DNA from: Streptomyces longisporoflavus
GTDB taxonomy: Bacteria; Actinomycetota; Actinomycetes; Streptomycetales; Streptomycetaceae
DNA length: 64,000 nucleotides
NCBI RefSeq assembly: GCF_014649775.1
Contig: NZ_BMTR01000024.1
Span: forward strand, 45,465 to 109,464
Reading direction: 5' to 3'
Part shown: positions 50,575 through 59,350 of the stretch, piece by piece
Layout of the letters: every line of letters starts with the position of its first letter
Numbering within the stretch: position 1 is the first letter of the stretch
The notes under the pieces: generated by a model
The model's database searches: none
The model's input: only the letters and a program-made list of their open reading frames with translations
Told to the model about the DNA's origin: nothing
Program-made: the position numbers and the translations under genes

Positions 50575-51960
50575 ATGACTGAGGCAGACGACCGGAACAT
50601 CCCGAGCCACCACGTACGTCCTGCCGCCGGGCAGTGGTGCAACGACCCCAACGGACCGCTCTTCCACGCCGGCCGCTACCACCTCTTCTTCCAGCACAAC
50701 CCCGGCGCTCCGGTCTGGGGCGACATCCACTGGGGCCATGCGTCGAGCCCCGACCTGGTCACCTGGACCGACGAGGGCATCGCGCTCGCACCGACCCCCG
50801 GCGGCCGGGACGGACGCGGCGCCTGGTCCGGTTGCGCGGTCGTCGACGACGGGGTGCCCACCGCCGTCTACACGGGCATGGACCGCGACGACGGCATCGG
50901 CTCGGTGATGCTGGCCCGCGCCACGGACGACCTGATCACCGAGCTGAAGGCCGACCCCGAGCCGGTCGTCGCAGGACCACCGCCCGGCCTCGACCTCGTC
51001 GCCTTCCGCGACCCGTACCTCTTCTCCCGCGAAGGGCAACGCTGGGCCCTGATCGGCGCGGGACACCGGGGGAGCGGCACCGGGGACGTGCTGCTCTACC
51101 GCGTGGACTCGCTCACCGAGTGGACCTACGCCGGTTCGCTCGTCGACGGCGCCGACCCGGTGGCGGGCCGGATCGCCGGACCCGCCACGGCATGGGAGTG
51201 CCCGGCACTGCTGCCGACGGGCGACGGTCGCTGGGTGCTGCTCCTCTCGCTGTGGATCGACGACATCACGTACTCGACGTCGTATCTCGTCGGCGACCTG
51301 CGGGCGGCGGGCGATGGCCTGCGCTTCGTGCCCGCGACCGGCGGCATGCTCGACCACGGCAGGGACTTCTACGCCCCCACCACCCTGGTCGAGGACGACC
51401 GCACCCTGCTGTGGGGCTGGAGCTGGGAGTCACGCACCGAGCAGGAGTCCCGGGCAGCGGGCTGGGCGGGCTGCCTCACCCACCCGCGCGAGATCGGCGT
51501 GCACCCGGACGGCACCCTGCGTCTCGTCCCCGCCCGCGAGTTGACCGCGCTGCGCGGGACACCGCTGCCCGTCGGCGCGGAGCTGCCCGCGGCGTACGAG
51601 ATCGAACTCGACGTACGGGTCGACCGGCCCGACAGCGAGATCGTCCTGAGCCTCGGCGCCGCGGTGTCCCTCAGGCTGAACCCCACCCGCGGGACACTGG
51701 TCCTGGACCGCACCGCCACCCCCGCGACGGCCCTGCATCCGCTGCCCCGCACGCCCGAGGCGATCGCGACCGTGCCCGGCGGCACACGATCCCACCTGCG
51801 GGTCCTGGTGGACGGCCCGCTGATCGAGGCGTTCGTCGACGAGCGGGCGATGCTCACGGAGAAGGTGTATCCCGCCCCCACGGGGCGATACGGGGTGACG
51901 GTGGTCCGGGGCTCGGCGGAGGTGGAGACGCGGGCCTGGATGTACGACAGCAGGCCCTGA
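50575..51960 (+). CDS. GH32 beta-fructosidase (cytoplasmic)
   Basis: A 461-residue glycoside hydrolase family 32 enzyme. The nucleophile Asp24 is in GQWCNDPNGPLF, the transition-state stabiliser in VAFRDPYLF (near 147), and the acid/base Glu in TAWECPALL (near 208). The five-bladed propeller is followed by the C-terminal beta-sandwich (VLVDGPLIEAFVDERAML). No signal peptide, so it acts on imported sucrose or fructo-oligosaccharides. The ATG at 50575 gives a normal family length. It is divergent from the MFS permease and likely co-regulated with it. Confidence 0.93.
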   Translation: MTEADDRNIPSHHVRPAAGQWCNDPNGPLFHAGRYHLFFQHNPGAPVWGDIHWGHASSPDLVTWTDEGIALAPTPGGRDGRGAWSGCAVVDDGVPTAVYTGMDRDDGIGSVMLARATDDLITELKADPEPVVAGPPPGLDLVAFRDPYLFSREGQRWALIGAGHRGSGTGDVLLYRVDSLTEWTYAGSLVDGADPVAGRIAGPATAWECPALLPTGDGRWVLLLSLWIDDITYSTSYLVGDLRAAGDGLRFVPATGGMLDHGRDFYAPTTLVEDDRTLLWGWSWESRTEQESRAAGWAGCLTHPREIGVHPDGTLRLVPARELTALRGTPLPVGAELPAAYEIELDVRVDRPDSEIVLSLGAAVSLRLNPTRGTLVLDRTATPATALHPLPRTPEAIATVPGGTRSHLRVLVDGPLIEAFVDERAMLTEKVYPAPTGRYGVTVVRGSAEVETRAWMYDSRP

Positions 51961-52178
51961 TCCCTGGCACTACCGGTACCGCTTCCTGCACAGCGGCCTG
52001 AGCCTGCTGGTGCAGTGAGACCGCAGGCGCCACCTGCTGCCGCCGACCCGGGAGTGCAGCACGGGCGCCGCGTATGTCATCGGGGACGCATCCGGATCGA
52101 TCCGTACCCCGCCTCATCCCGGAGCAAGTCCCGCCGTTGAGGTCCCCGGTTCTTGCGGGAGCGCGCCGCTTTGGCCCC

Positions 52179-53213
52179 TCAGCGTGCCCCTGCCGGCGGG
52201 CGGACCGAGTCCCGGGCGACCACCGGGCACGGCAGGCGGCGCGCGGCTTCCCGGTCCACCGGCTCATCCGCTTCGGAGGCGTCGAGCAGCATGCGGACCG
52301 CGGTCGCGCCCATCTCGTGGTGCGGGAGCGCGATCGTCGTCAGGGCGGGGACCAAGTGGTCGGCCATCTGGTCCTGGTCGTCGTAGCCGACCACCGACAG
52401 TTCGGTGGGTACGTCGATGCCCAGGCGGGCCGCGGCGAGCAGCGTGCCCGTGGCCACCCGGTCGTTGGCGCAGACCACGCCCGTCGGCCGGGCAGGATGG
52501 TCGAGCACCCGCAGCGCCGCCGCGTACCCCTCGTCGATCTGCCAGCCCGCGCGGATCACCCACTCCTCGCGGGCGGTGATCCCGGCGGCCCGCAGTCCGT
52601 CGCGGAAGCCGCGTGTCCGGTCCGACGCGGCGATGTCGCCGGTCGAGCCGCCGAGCAGCGCGATGTCACGGTGCCCCGCCTCGATGAGCACGTTCACCGC
52701 GGAACGGCCGCCTTTGCGCTCGTCCGGCACCACCGAAGCGTACGAACCGGCCTCGCGCGGCAGGCAGTTGGCGAGCACCGTGCGGGACGGATCGATGCCA
52801 TCGGGTACGGCGGTGCGGCGCATGGACATCGTCGCGTACACGATCCCGTCCACCCGGCGGGCCCGCAGTTCGGCGACCGCCTCCGACTCGGCGGCCGGGT
52901 CGAGGCGGGATTCCATGAGCAGCACCTGGTGCCCGCGCTCACGGGCCGCCTCCATCGCGCCGAGTACAAGACGGCCGGCGAACGGGCTCGTCGCGATCTC
53001 GTCGCTGAGCAGTCCGATCACCGCGCTGCGCTGCTTGCGCAGCGAGCGCGCCACCTCGTCGGGGCGGTAACCGAGCTGATCGGCGGCCTTCCTGATCCGC
53101 GCCTGGGTCTTGGCGGAGAGATTCCCCGCGGCGCGCCCGCTGAAGACGAAAGACACGGCGGCGCGTGACACCCCGGCAAGCTCGGCGACATCGCGGGCGG
53201 TGGGGCGGCTCAA
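52179..53213 (-). CDS. LacI-family regulator of fructan genes (copy 1)
   Basis: A 344-residue LacI/GalR regulator. The HTH is TARDVAELAGVSRAAVSFVFSG, then the hinge IRKAADQLGYRPDEVARSL and a sugar-binding core (VIGLLSDEIATSPFAGRLVLG, DIALLGGSTGDIAA, GVVCANDRVATGTLLAA). The start is a TTG at 53213 with GGAGGAG 5 nt upstream. It is a close paralogue of the divergent regulator at 53380-54429; both share SPFAG and VGYDDQ segments. Binding to the CTAAC-type palindromes is inferred. Confidence 0.9.
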   Translation of the reverse strand: MSRPTARDVAELAGVSRAAVSFVFSGRAAGNLSAKTQARIRKAADQLGYRPDEVARSLRKQRSAVIGLLSDEIATSPFAGRLVLGAMEAARERGHQVLLMESRLDPAAESEAVAELRARRVDGIVYATMSMRRTAVPDGIDPSRTVLANCLPREAGSYASVVPDERKGGRSAVNVLIEAGHRDIALLGGSTGDIAASDRTRGFRDGLRAAGITAREEWVIRAGWQIDEGYAAALRVLDHPARPTGVVCANDRVATGTLLAAARLGIDVPTELSVVGYDDQDQMADHLVPALTTIALPHHEMGATAVRMLLDASEADEPVDREAARRLPCPVVARDSVRPPAGAR

Positions 53214-53379
53214 GTGTCTCCTCCTGGTGGGTGACTGCGGGCGACAATCGTGACCGCCAGTATCGCCGGAGCGTCCGGCCGTGTCGCGACACAGGGGGCG
53301 CGGCTAGGCTGACGTGGATCAAGGCGGAACAGCCGTGCGGCATCGAAGGGGGGCGGGGAACATCGAGAACGCCGACAGC

Positions 53380-54429
53380 GTGAGCAGGGACGCGGGCAGG
53401 CCCGAGCGGCCGACGTCGAAGGACGTCGCGCGTCTTGCCGGTGTCTCGCACACCGCCGTCTCCTTCGTCTTCAACGGCCGGGCCGAAGGCAATCTCTCTC
53501 CCGCGACCCAGGGGCGCATCCGCAAGGCCGCCGAGCAACTGGGCTACCGGCCCAACGCCGTCGCCCGCGGCCTGCGCCGCCGTCGAACGGCCGTGATCGG
53601 CCTGGTCACCGACCACATCGCCTCGTCGCCGTTCGCCGGGGCGCTGCTGCGCGGCGCGATGGAGACCGCCTGGGACCGCGAGCACCTGGTGCTCACCGTC
53701 GACTCCACCGGCGACCTCGCCAAGGAGGAAGCGGCCATCGCCGAGCTTTTGGACCGGCGGGTGGACGGCATCATCTACGCCGCCATGTCCCTGCGCTCCG
53801 TCCGTGTCCCCGCGGGCCTGAAGCGCACCTTCGCGGTGCTCGCCAACTGTCTGCCCGACGACGGCTCGCTGGCCGCGGTGATCCCCGCCGAGCGGTCCGG
53901 CGGCCGGGCTGCGGCCAAGCTCCTCCTCGACGCCGGGCACCGCAGGATCGCCCTGGTCGGCGGGCTCGACGACATCGCGTCGGCGGAGCGCCTGCGCGGT
54001 TTCCGGGACGCGCTGCGGACGGTGGGAGAGCGCGTCGGCGAGGACCGGATCGTGCGCGGCGGAGGCGAGATCTCCGCCGGTTACGCGGGAGCGATGCGCC
54101 TGCTGGACGGTGTGCCCGCCGAGCGGCGCCCCACGGGCATCGTCTGCTACAACGACCGGGTCGCGGCGGGCGTCCTGCACGCCGCGGCCCGGCTCGGCAT
54201 CGATGTCCCCGGTGAACTTTCGCTGGTCGGCTACGACGATCAGGAGCACATGGCAGGGTTCCTGGACCCGCCGCTGACCACCGTCGCGTTGCCGCACCGT
54301 GCCATGGGCGAGGTGGCGACGGGGCTGCTTCTGGACGCCATAGAGAACGCCACACCGCCTGCCGTGGAGGTCCGGCGTCTGAAGTGTCCGGTGGTGGTGC
54401 GTGACTCGGTGGGGCCGCCTCGTGCGTGA
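53380..54429 (+). CDS. LacI-family regulator of fructan genes (copy 2)
   Basis: A LacI/GalR regulator of about 349 residues. The HTH is TSKDVARLAGVSHTAVSFVFNG, followed by GRIRKAAEQLGYRPNAVARGL and the effector core (VIGLVTDHIASSPFAGALL, RIALVGGLDDIAS, LSLVGYDDQEHMAGFL). GTG at 53380 is chosen because the resulting VSR... start matches the MSR... of its paralogue, but no good ribosome binding site precedes it, and GTG codons at 53335 or 53314 are alternatives. The two regulators are divergent and separated by about 166 bp. Having two suggests separate or hierarchical control of the MFS/GH32 and ABC/GH32 arms. Confidence 0.85.
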   Translation: MSRDAGRPERPTSKDVARLAGVSHTAVSFVFNGRAEGNLSPATQGRIRKAAEQLGYRPNAVARGLRRRRTAVIGLVTDHIASSPFAGALLRGAMETAWDREHLVLTVDSTGDLAKEEAAIAELLDRRVDGIIYAAMSLRSVRVPAGLKRTFAVLANCLPDDGSLAAVIPAERSGGRAAAKLLLDAGHRRIALVGGLDDIASAERLRGFRDALRTVGERVGEDRIVRGGGEISAGYAGAMRLLDGVPAERRPTGIVCYNDRVAAGVLHAAARLGIDVPGELSLVGYDDQEHMAGFLDPPLTTVALPHRAMGEVATGLLLDAIENATPPAVEVRRLKCPVVVRDSVGPPRA

Positions 54430-54547
54430 GGGCGCGGGGCGCGGTCCGTCCGCGGGCGCGTGGTGGCGGAGTCGCGCCCACGCGCCGTAGCCGCATGTGC
54501 CGCAGTCCCTCCCGCGTTTCTTCGGGGCGTGCCTGGCCGAGGCTCGC

Positions 54548-55969
54548 TCACTCGTGCCCGGGCGCCATGACTTCCCAGCCGGTGACCCGCGCGCCCTCTC
54601 CGGCGACCGTCAGCTCGGCGACGTCGTCCGGGCGTCGGTAGATACGTTCTGTCGCCACCGCGCGGTCCGCCACGAAGAGTTCGAGCAGGGAGCCGTCGGC
54701 CAGGATGCGGACGTCAAGTCCCCCGGGTGGGGCTGGACGTGTCGTCAGCGTGATCGGTGCCGAGTCGTCGGGCCGTGCGCGGGGCCAACCGGTGCGAACC
54801 AGCGTCGCCGTGCCCGCCGCCGGGTCGAGTCTCAGCGTCAGCTCCGCGCCCGACGCGGCCCGCAGCAGCGTGACCGTGGTGGACGCGACGGCGCTGACCT
54901 CGATGTCGTACGCGAGAGGCAGCGGCGTACGACTGCCCGCCTGCGTCACGAACGGCGTCCGGGCGCGCAGGAGTTTGAGCTCCGGTGCCGGGCTGACGCG
55001 TATGGTGCCGTCGGGGTGGGTGTCGATGACCCGCGGCGCCGTCAGGACACCGGACCAGCCCGCGTCGTCCACCTCCTGCTGCCCCCGCGCCTCCCGGGCC
55101 CAGCCCCACAGCAGATTCCGGCCCGCTTGTGTGTCGTGCAGCACGGCCGGCGCGTAGCAGTCCCTGCCCAGATCGAGCGGGCCACCGGCGCGAGGCGTGA
55201 AGCCGGTCAAGGTGCCATCGCCGGACGTGAGGAGATGGCCGGTCAGGTAGGCCGTCGACATCGGAGAGCCGTCCCACAGCGACACCACCAGCGTCCAGTC
55301 GCCGCCGTGCCCCTCGAAGAGCTGCGGACATTCCCAGCCCACCGCGCCGCCGCCGAACGCCTTCTGAGCCACCGGGTCGTGCCCGTCCGCCAACACCCCG
55401 GCGAAGCGCCAGGACGTGAGGTCGTGGCAGTCGTACAGGAGGACCGACGGCGTGCCGTCGGCGTGGCCCGCGCCGACCAGTGCCCAGCGGCGCCCGCCGT
55501 GCTCGAAGACGAACGGGTCGCGGAACATCGTCACGTCCAGGCCCGGTGGCGGCGCGGAGACCACCGGCTCGGGCAGCGCGACCCAGGCCGTCAGATCCGG
55601 GGAGTCGGGGCACGCGTGGGCCAGGCAGATGGTGCCGAGCCCGGTATGTGCGAGGTCCACGCCGGTGTAGACGGCGGTGGGCACGCCCGCGTCGTCCACC
55701 ACGCATCCCGACCAGCAGCCTCCCTCGTCCGGGCCGCCCGGTGTCGGGGTGAGCGCGATGGGGTGGTGCTCCCAGTGGGCGAGGTCGGCGCTGGAGACGT
55801 GGCCCCAGTGCATGTTGGCGTGCACCGGAGCGTCGGGGTTGTGCTGGTAGAAGAGGTGGTAGCGGCCGTGCCAGTAAAAGGGGCCGTTGGGGTCGTTGAT
55901 CCAGTTCGCGGGTGGCCTGACCCGGAAGCGCGGGGCGTGGACGTCGGTGTCGGTGCGGGGATTTCTCAA
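54548..55969 (-). CDS. GH32 beta-fructosidase (cytoplasmic, ABC-linked)
   Basis: A 473-residue GH32 enzyme. The nucleophile Asp26 is in ANWINDPNGPFYW, the RDP motif in VTMFRDPFVF, and the acid/base in VGWECPQLFEG. There is a C-terminal beta-sandwich (ILADGSLLELFVADRAV) and no signal peptide. The reading frame begins at a TTG (55969) that overlaps the permease stop (TTGA) and has AGGAG about 7 nt upstream; no ATG or GTG is available near the homology start, so TTG is the likely initiator. It is the last gene of the ABC operon and would hydrolyse the imported oligosaccharide. Confidence 0.9.
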   Translation of the reverse strand: MRNPRTDTDVHAPRFRVRPPANWINDPNGPFYWHGRYHLFYQHNPDAPVHANMHWGHVSSADLAHWEHHPIALTPTPGGPDEGGCWSGCVVDDAGVPTAVYTGVDLAHTGLGTICLAHACPDSPDLTAWVALPEPVVSAPPPGLDVTMFRDPFVFEHGGRRWALVGAGHADGTPSVLLYDCHDLTSWRFAGVLADGHDPVAQKAFGGGAVGWECPQLFEGHGGDWTLVVSLWDGSPMSTAYLTGHLLTSGDGTLTGFTPRAGGPLDLGRDCYAPAVLHDTQAGRNLLWGWAREARGQQEVDDAGWSGVLTAPRVIDTHPDGTIRVSPAPELKLLRARTPFVTQAGSRTPLPLAYDIEVSAVASTTVTLLRAASGAELTLRLDPAAGTATLVRTGWPRARPDDSAPITLTTRPAPPGGLDVRILADGSLLELFVADRAVATERIYRRPDDVAELTVAGEGARVTGWEVMAPGHE

Positions 55970-56808
55970 CGGTTCACTCCTGCGGATGTGATGCCCTCGC
56001 GCAGCGGGCGCTGGCCGACGGCGAAGACGGCGATGGCGGGGATCATGGAGAGTACGACGCCCGCGAGGACCACGGACACGGATCCGGTGCCGAGGTTGCC
56101 CTGGAGGGATACCAGGCCGAGCGGCAGCGTGAAGTTGTCGGTCGACGTCTCCAGGATCAGTGGGCGGAAGAACTCGTTCCAGTGGTAGTTGAAGGCGAGG
56201 ACGCCCACGATGGCCAGGCCCGGCGCGGCCAGCGGCGCGTACACCGAGCGGAAGATCCGCCAGGGCCCCGCGCCGTCGATCATCGCCGCCTCGCCGAGGT
56301 CCTTGGGCATGCCGAGGAAGTACTGCCGCATCAGGAACGTCCCGAACGCGGTGGGCCAGGCGGGGATGATCAGCCCGAGCAGTGTGTCGGTCAGGCCCAT
56401 GGACTTCAGGATCAGGAACACCGGCACGATCGTGACCTGCAGCGGCACCATCATCGTTGCGAGGACGAGCCCGAACAGCGGTTTCTTGAAACGGAATTCG
56501 AGGCGTGCGAAGGCGTAACCGGCAAGACCCGCGGTGATCATCTGGCCGACCGCGATCAGCGCGGTCACCAGGGTCGAGTTGAGCGCGAACAGCCATACGT
56601 CGATCTGCGCGAAGACCTGGCTGTAGGCCTCGGTCGTCGGCGCGGACGGAATGATCTGCGGGGGCAGGTCGAAGGACTCGGCGGGGGCCCGCAGCGAGGT
56701 GGACACGGTCCAGATCACCGGGCCGAGGGTGAGCAGCGCGACGACGCCCAGACCGGCGATCCGCGCCCATGAGGACAGGCCGTACGTCATACGGTTCACA
56801 GGGATCAC
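55966..56808 (-). CDS. ABC sugar permease, MalG-like (fructan importer)
   Basis: A 280-residue permease with six predicted helices. The EAA loop is LGEAAMIDGAGPWRIFRSVYAPL, and LGLVSLQGNLGTGSV followed by a final GQRPLREGITSAG is typical. GTG at 56808 is 6 bp after the upstream permease stop; a GTG at 56796 or ATG at 56790 are alternatives. Its stop overlaps the following GH32 start (TTGA). Confidence 0.92.
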   Translation of the reverse strand: MIPVNRMTYGLSSWARIAGLGVVALLTLGPVIWTVSTSLRAPAESFDLPPQIIPSAPTTEAYSQVFAQIDVWLFALNSTLVTALIAVGQMITAGLAGYAFARLEFRFKKPLFGLVLATMMVPLQVTIVPVFLILKSMGLTDTLLGLIIPAWPTAFGTFLMRQYFLGMPKDLGEAAMIDGAGPWRIFRSVYAPLAAPGLAIVGVLAFNYHWNEFFRPLILETSTDNFTLPLGLVSLQGNLGTGSVSVVLAGVVLSMIPAIAVFAVGQRPLREGITSAGVNR

Positions 56809-56814
56809 CCGGGC

Positions 56815-57759
56815 CTACTGGTAGTGGACGAATCGCCGGCTGAGCCGGAACTGGAGTGCCGTGACCGCCAGGATCAGGGCGAAGAGCAGCACGCCGACCG
56901 CCGAGGCCTCGCCGAACCGAAGCTGCTCGAATGCGCTCTGGTAGATGACCATCACGACGGTGCGGGTGGAATCGCCGGGTCCGCCGTCGGTCAGGACGTA
57001 GGGCTGCTCGAAGACCTGGAGGGCGTTGATGATGCCCACCACCGAGGCGACGAGGAGGGTGGGCGAGAGCAGCGGCAGGGTGATGGCGAGGTGCTTGCGG
57101 ATGCCGGTGGCGCCGTCCAGCGACGCGGCCTCGTGGATCTCCTTGGGGATGTTGTTGAGGCCCCCGACGAAGAGCAGGAAGGAGAAGCCGAACTGCTGCC
57201 ACACATAGACCAGGACGACCGCGGCCATCGCGGAGTCCTCCGAGGTGAGCCAGGGGACCGGGTCGATGCCGACATGGCCGAGCAGCCAGTTGATCACCCC
57301 GAATTCCTGGTTGAAGAGGTACTTCATGACCACCGAGATGGATGCCGCGGACAGCACGAGCGGGAAGAAGAACGCCGAGCGGAACGTCGAACGCAGCCAG
57401 CCGGGCAGCCGGTTGTCGAGCGCGAGGGCGAGGACGAGCGCGAGCAGCAGCTGCAGGGCGACCGCGAAGAACATGAACACGAGGGTGTTGGAGAAGGAGA
57501 CGAGGACCGTGTCGTCGGTGAAGGCCGCGCGGTAGTTGTCGGTCCCCGCGAACGTCGGCGAGTCGATGACGTTCCAGTGGAAGAAGCTCAGGACGACGGA
57601 CCCGGCGATCGGTACGACGGTGAAGACCAGGACGCCGATGACGGTCGGCGCGAGGAAGAGCGCGGCCAGGAGGCGTGTTCCGCGCTCCCGTGCGCTGGGC
57701 CGGGGCTCCGGCTTCCTGACGGCGGCCTTGGCCTCTGCCCTGTGCTGGGTGGTCGTCAT
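56815..57759 (-). CDS. ABC sugar permease, MalF-like (fructan importer)
   Basis: A 314-residue permease. A charged N-terminal tail precedes six helices, the first ALFLAPTVIGVLVFTVVPIAG. The EAA loop is IHEAASLDGATGIRKHLAITLPLL, followed by INALQVFEQPYVLTDGGPGDST. Its ATG overlaps the stop of the binding-protein gene (ATGA, 57756-57759). As in the mannoside locus there is no ATPase gene in the cluster. Confidence 0.93.
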   Translation of the reverse strand: MTTTQHRAEAKAAVRKPEPRPSARERGTRLLAALFLAPTVIGVLVFTVVPIAGSVVLSFFHWNVIDSPTFAGTDNYRAAFTDDTVLVSFSNTLVFMFFAVALQLLLALVLALALDNRLPGWLRSTFRSAFFFPLVLSAASISVVMKYLFNQEFGVINWLLGHVGIDPVPWLTSEDSAMAAVVLVYVWQQFGFSFLLFVGGLNNIPKEIHEAASLDGATGIRKHLAITLPLLSPTLLVASVVGIINALQVFEQPYVLTDGGPGDSTRTVVMVIYQSAFEQLRFGEASAVGVLLFALILAVTALQFRLSRRFVHYQ

Positions 57760-59174
57760 ACGTCACGCTCCATGGCCTTCTCCAGATCGCCTTGCAGCCG
57801 CCGCAGCGCGGGACGCACCCCGCGCGGATCGCCGAGCGCGGTGCCGGTGTGCTTGAGGAGGAGTTGCTCGACCTCGGCGACCTGCGGCGGTGCCGGAATC
57901 GGTCCTGTGGTGGGGAACTTGTCGAGGGTGTCGTAGAAGACCTGCCAGTTCGTCGGCCCTGTCTTGGCGTAGCGGGCCGCCTGGACCATCGAACGCCGTG
58001 CCGGGGTCGTCTGGTTGGCCAGGAAGAGCTCGGCCAGGACGTCCTTGCGCACGGAGTACTTGATGAACTCCCAGGCCGCGTCCTGCTTCTTCGACGTACG
58101 CAGAAGCGCATAGCCGGCGGCGCCGAACTGGTGGCGCTGGGTGCGCCAGCGGGGGAAGTGCTGCACGTCGTAGCCCGTGCGCCGCATGCCCGCGTCGTGC
58201 AGTCCGCCTGCCCAGAAGCCGCCCGCCGGGGTGACGCCGACGCGGCCGGTGGAGAAGACGCCGACCAGGTTGTCGCCGTTGCCGCCCTCGGGGCGCGAGC
58301 AGAGCCGGTCCCGGATGAGCGAGGCCAGATAGTCGTAGACCTCCTCGACGCGCTCATGGGTGGCCAGGGGAGTGCGCCAGCGGTAACCGCCGCCCCGGCC
58401 GCGGCGCTGGTCGGCCGGGTAGAAGTCGTTCCACAGCCAGTCGCCGCCGGGTGCCTTGGACTCGGCGAGGACGTTCGTGTCGTTGGCGAACAGCCACGGG
58501 ACGACGCCGCCCCACAGGCGGTTGGTCCAGAAGTACGGGGTGAAGTGGGAGCCGCCGCCGCGCTTCAACTCCCTGAGCAGCGCGGTGAACTGGTCGCGGG
58601 TCCAGTCGGGCGGCGGCAGTTCGGCGCCGGCCTTCCGCAGAACCGCGGTGTTGAGATACATGTCGGCCGCGTTGAACTCGACCGGCAGCTGATAAAGGCT
58701 GCCCTCGTACATCATCGACTCGACCAGCGAGGGATGGACGTCCGCGAAGTACTCGCGCAGCTCGTCCGCGTCGCGCTTGACCCAGGTGTCGAGCGGCACT
58801 CCGAGGCGCTGGGCGAAGAGCTGCACGCCCTCGGTGGCGACGTAGACGAGGTCGGGTTGGGTGCCCGCGGCGATCTGGGTGAGGATCTTGGCGAAGAAGT
58901 CGGACCAGTCGGTGGCCTGGATCGGCAGCAGGCGCAGTTTGATGTCGGGGTGCAGCTTCTGGAAGCCCTCGCGCAGAGCGCGCTGCGCTGCCGGGTCGAA
59001 GGCGGAGCCGAGCGTGGCGACGACAAGGGAGTCGCCGTCCCGGCCGGGGATGTCGGCGCCGGTGAGCCGGTCCCAGCTCGCGGCGGTGCCGGCGAGTGCG
59101 GCGGCGCCGGCGCCGTAGCCGCCGTAACGGAGCAGGGTGCGGCGGGGGAGACCTGAGTGTGGTGAGTCGGTCAT
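57756..59174 (-). CDS. ABC transporter sugar-binding protein (fructan importer)
   Basis: A 472-residue solute-binding protein of the CUT1 type. A Tat-like signal (LPRRTLLRYGGYGAGAAALAG) covers residues 9-29, but no lipobox cysteine follows (LAGTAASW), so its anchoring is unclear. Core segments include ALREGFQKLHPDIKLRLLPIQATDWSDFFAKIL, LYQLPVEFNAADMYLNTAVLRKAGAELP and GVFSTGRVGVTPAGGFW. GAGAGG precedes the ATG at 59174. It is first in an operon of binding protein, two permeases and GH32, downstream of a promoter with a CTAAC-type operator. Confidence 0.88.
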   Translation of the reverse strand: MTDSPHSGLPRRTLLRYGGYGAGAAALAGTAASWDRLTGADIPGRDGDSLVVATLGSAFDPAAQRALREGFQKLHPDIKLRLLPIQATDWSDFFAKILTQIAAGTQPDLVYVATEGVQLFAQRLGVPLDTWVKRDADELREYFADVHPSLVESMMYEGSLYQLPVEFNAADMYLNTAVLRKAGAELPPPDWTRDQFTALLRELKRGGGSHFTPYFWTNRLWGGVVPWLFANDTNVLAESKAPGGDWLWNDFYPADQRRGRGGGYRWRTPLATHERVEEVYDYLASLIRDRLCSRPEGGNGDNLVGVFSTGRVGVTPAGGFWAGGLHDAGMRRTGYDVQHFPRWRTQRHQFGAAGYALLRTSKKQDAAWEFIKYSVRKDVLAELFLANQTTPARRSMVQAARYAKTGPTNWQVFYDTLDKFPTTGPIPAPPQVAEVEQLLLKHTGTALGDPRGVRPALRRLQGDLEKAMERDV

Positions 59175-59193
59175 CGGGGCCTCTCGTAGGGGC

Positions 59194-59255
59194 CTAACTC
59201 GTGTTAGTAAAGAACTGTGACCCAGATGATGAGAACCGGGTAACTCCCCTGTCAA
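59194..59255 (-). promoter_or_regulatory. Leftward fructan ABC promoter and operator
   Basis: Reading leftward, TTGACA (59255-59250), a perfect -35, and CATCAT (59231-59226) are 18 bp apart. The palindrome CTAACTCGTGTTAG (59194-59207) lies about 19 bp past the -10 box, where a bound repressor would block elongation or open complex formation. The binding-protein start follows at 59174. Confidence 0.65.
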
Positions 59256-59268
59256 CCCTCCCGATCGC

Positions 59269-59296
59269 TTGACCTTTAACGAGTTAGGTCTACAGT
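59269..59296 (+). promoter_or_regulatory. Rightward promoter and operator for the secreted GH32
   Basis: TTGACC (59269-59274) and TACAGT (59291-59296) are 16 bp apart. The half-conserved palindrome CTTTAACGAGTTAG (59274-59287) occupies the spacer; its right arm matches the other CTAAC-type sites exactly. The levanase-like gene begins at 59351. Confidence 0.65.
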
Positions 59297-59350
59297 CCTG
59301 ATCCAGCGTGGACCACCGTGGCCACGGCGGCAGGAGAGAAGCGAGGAACG

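Noticed and set aside
50521..51357. 278-codon minus-strand frame opposite the first GH32
   Set aside because: Antisense shadow without motifs; it also covers the operator region.
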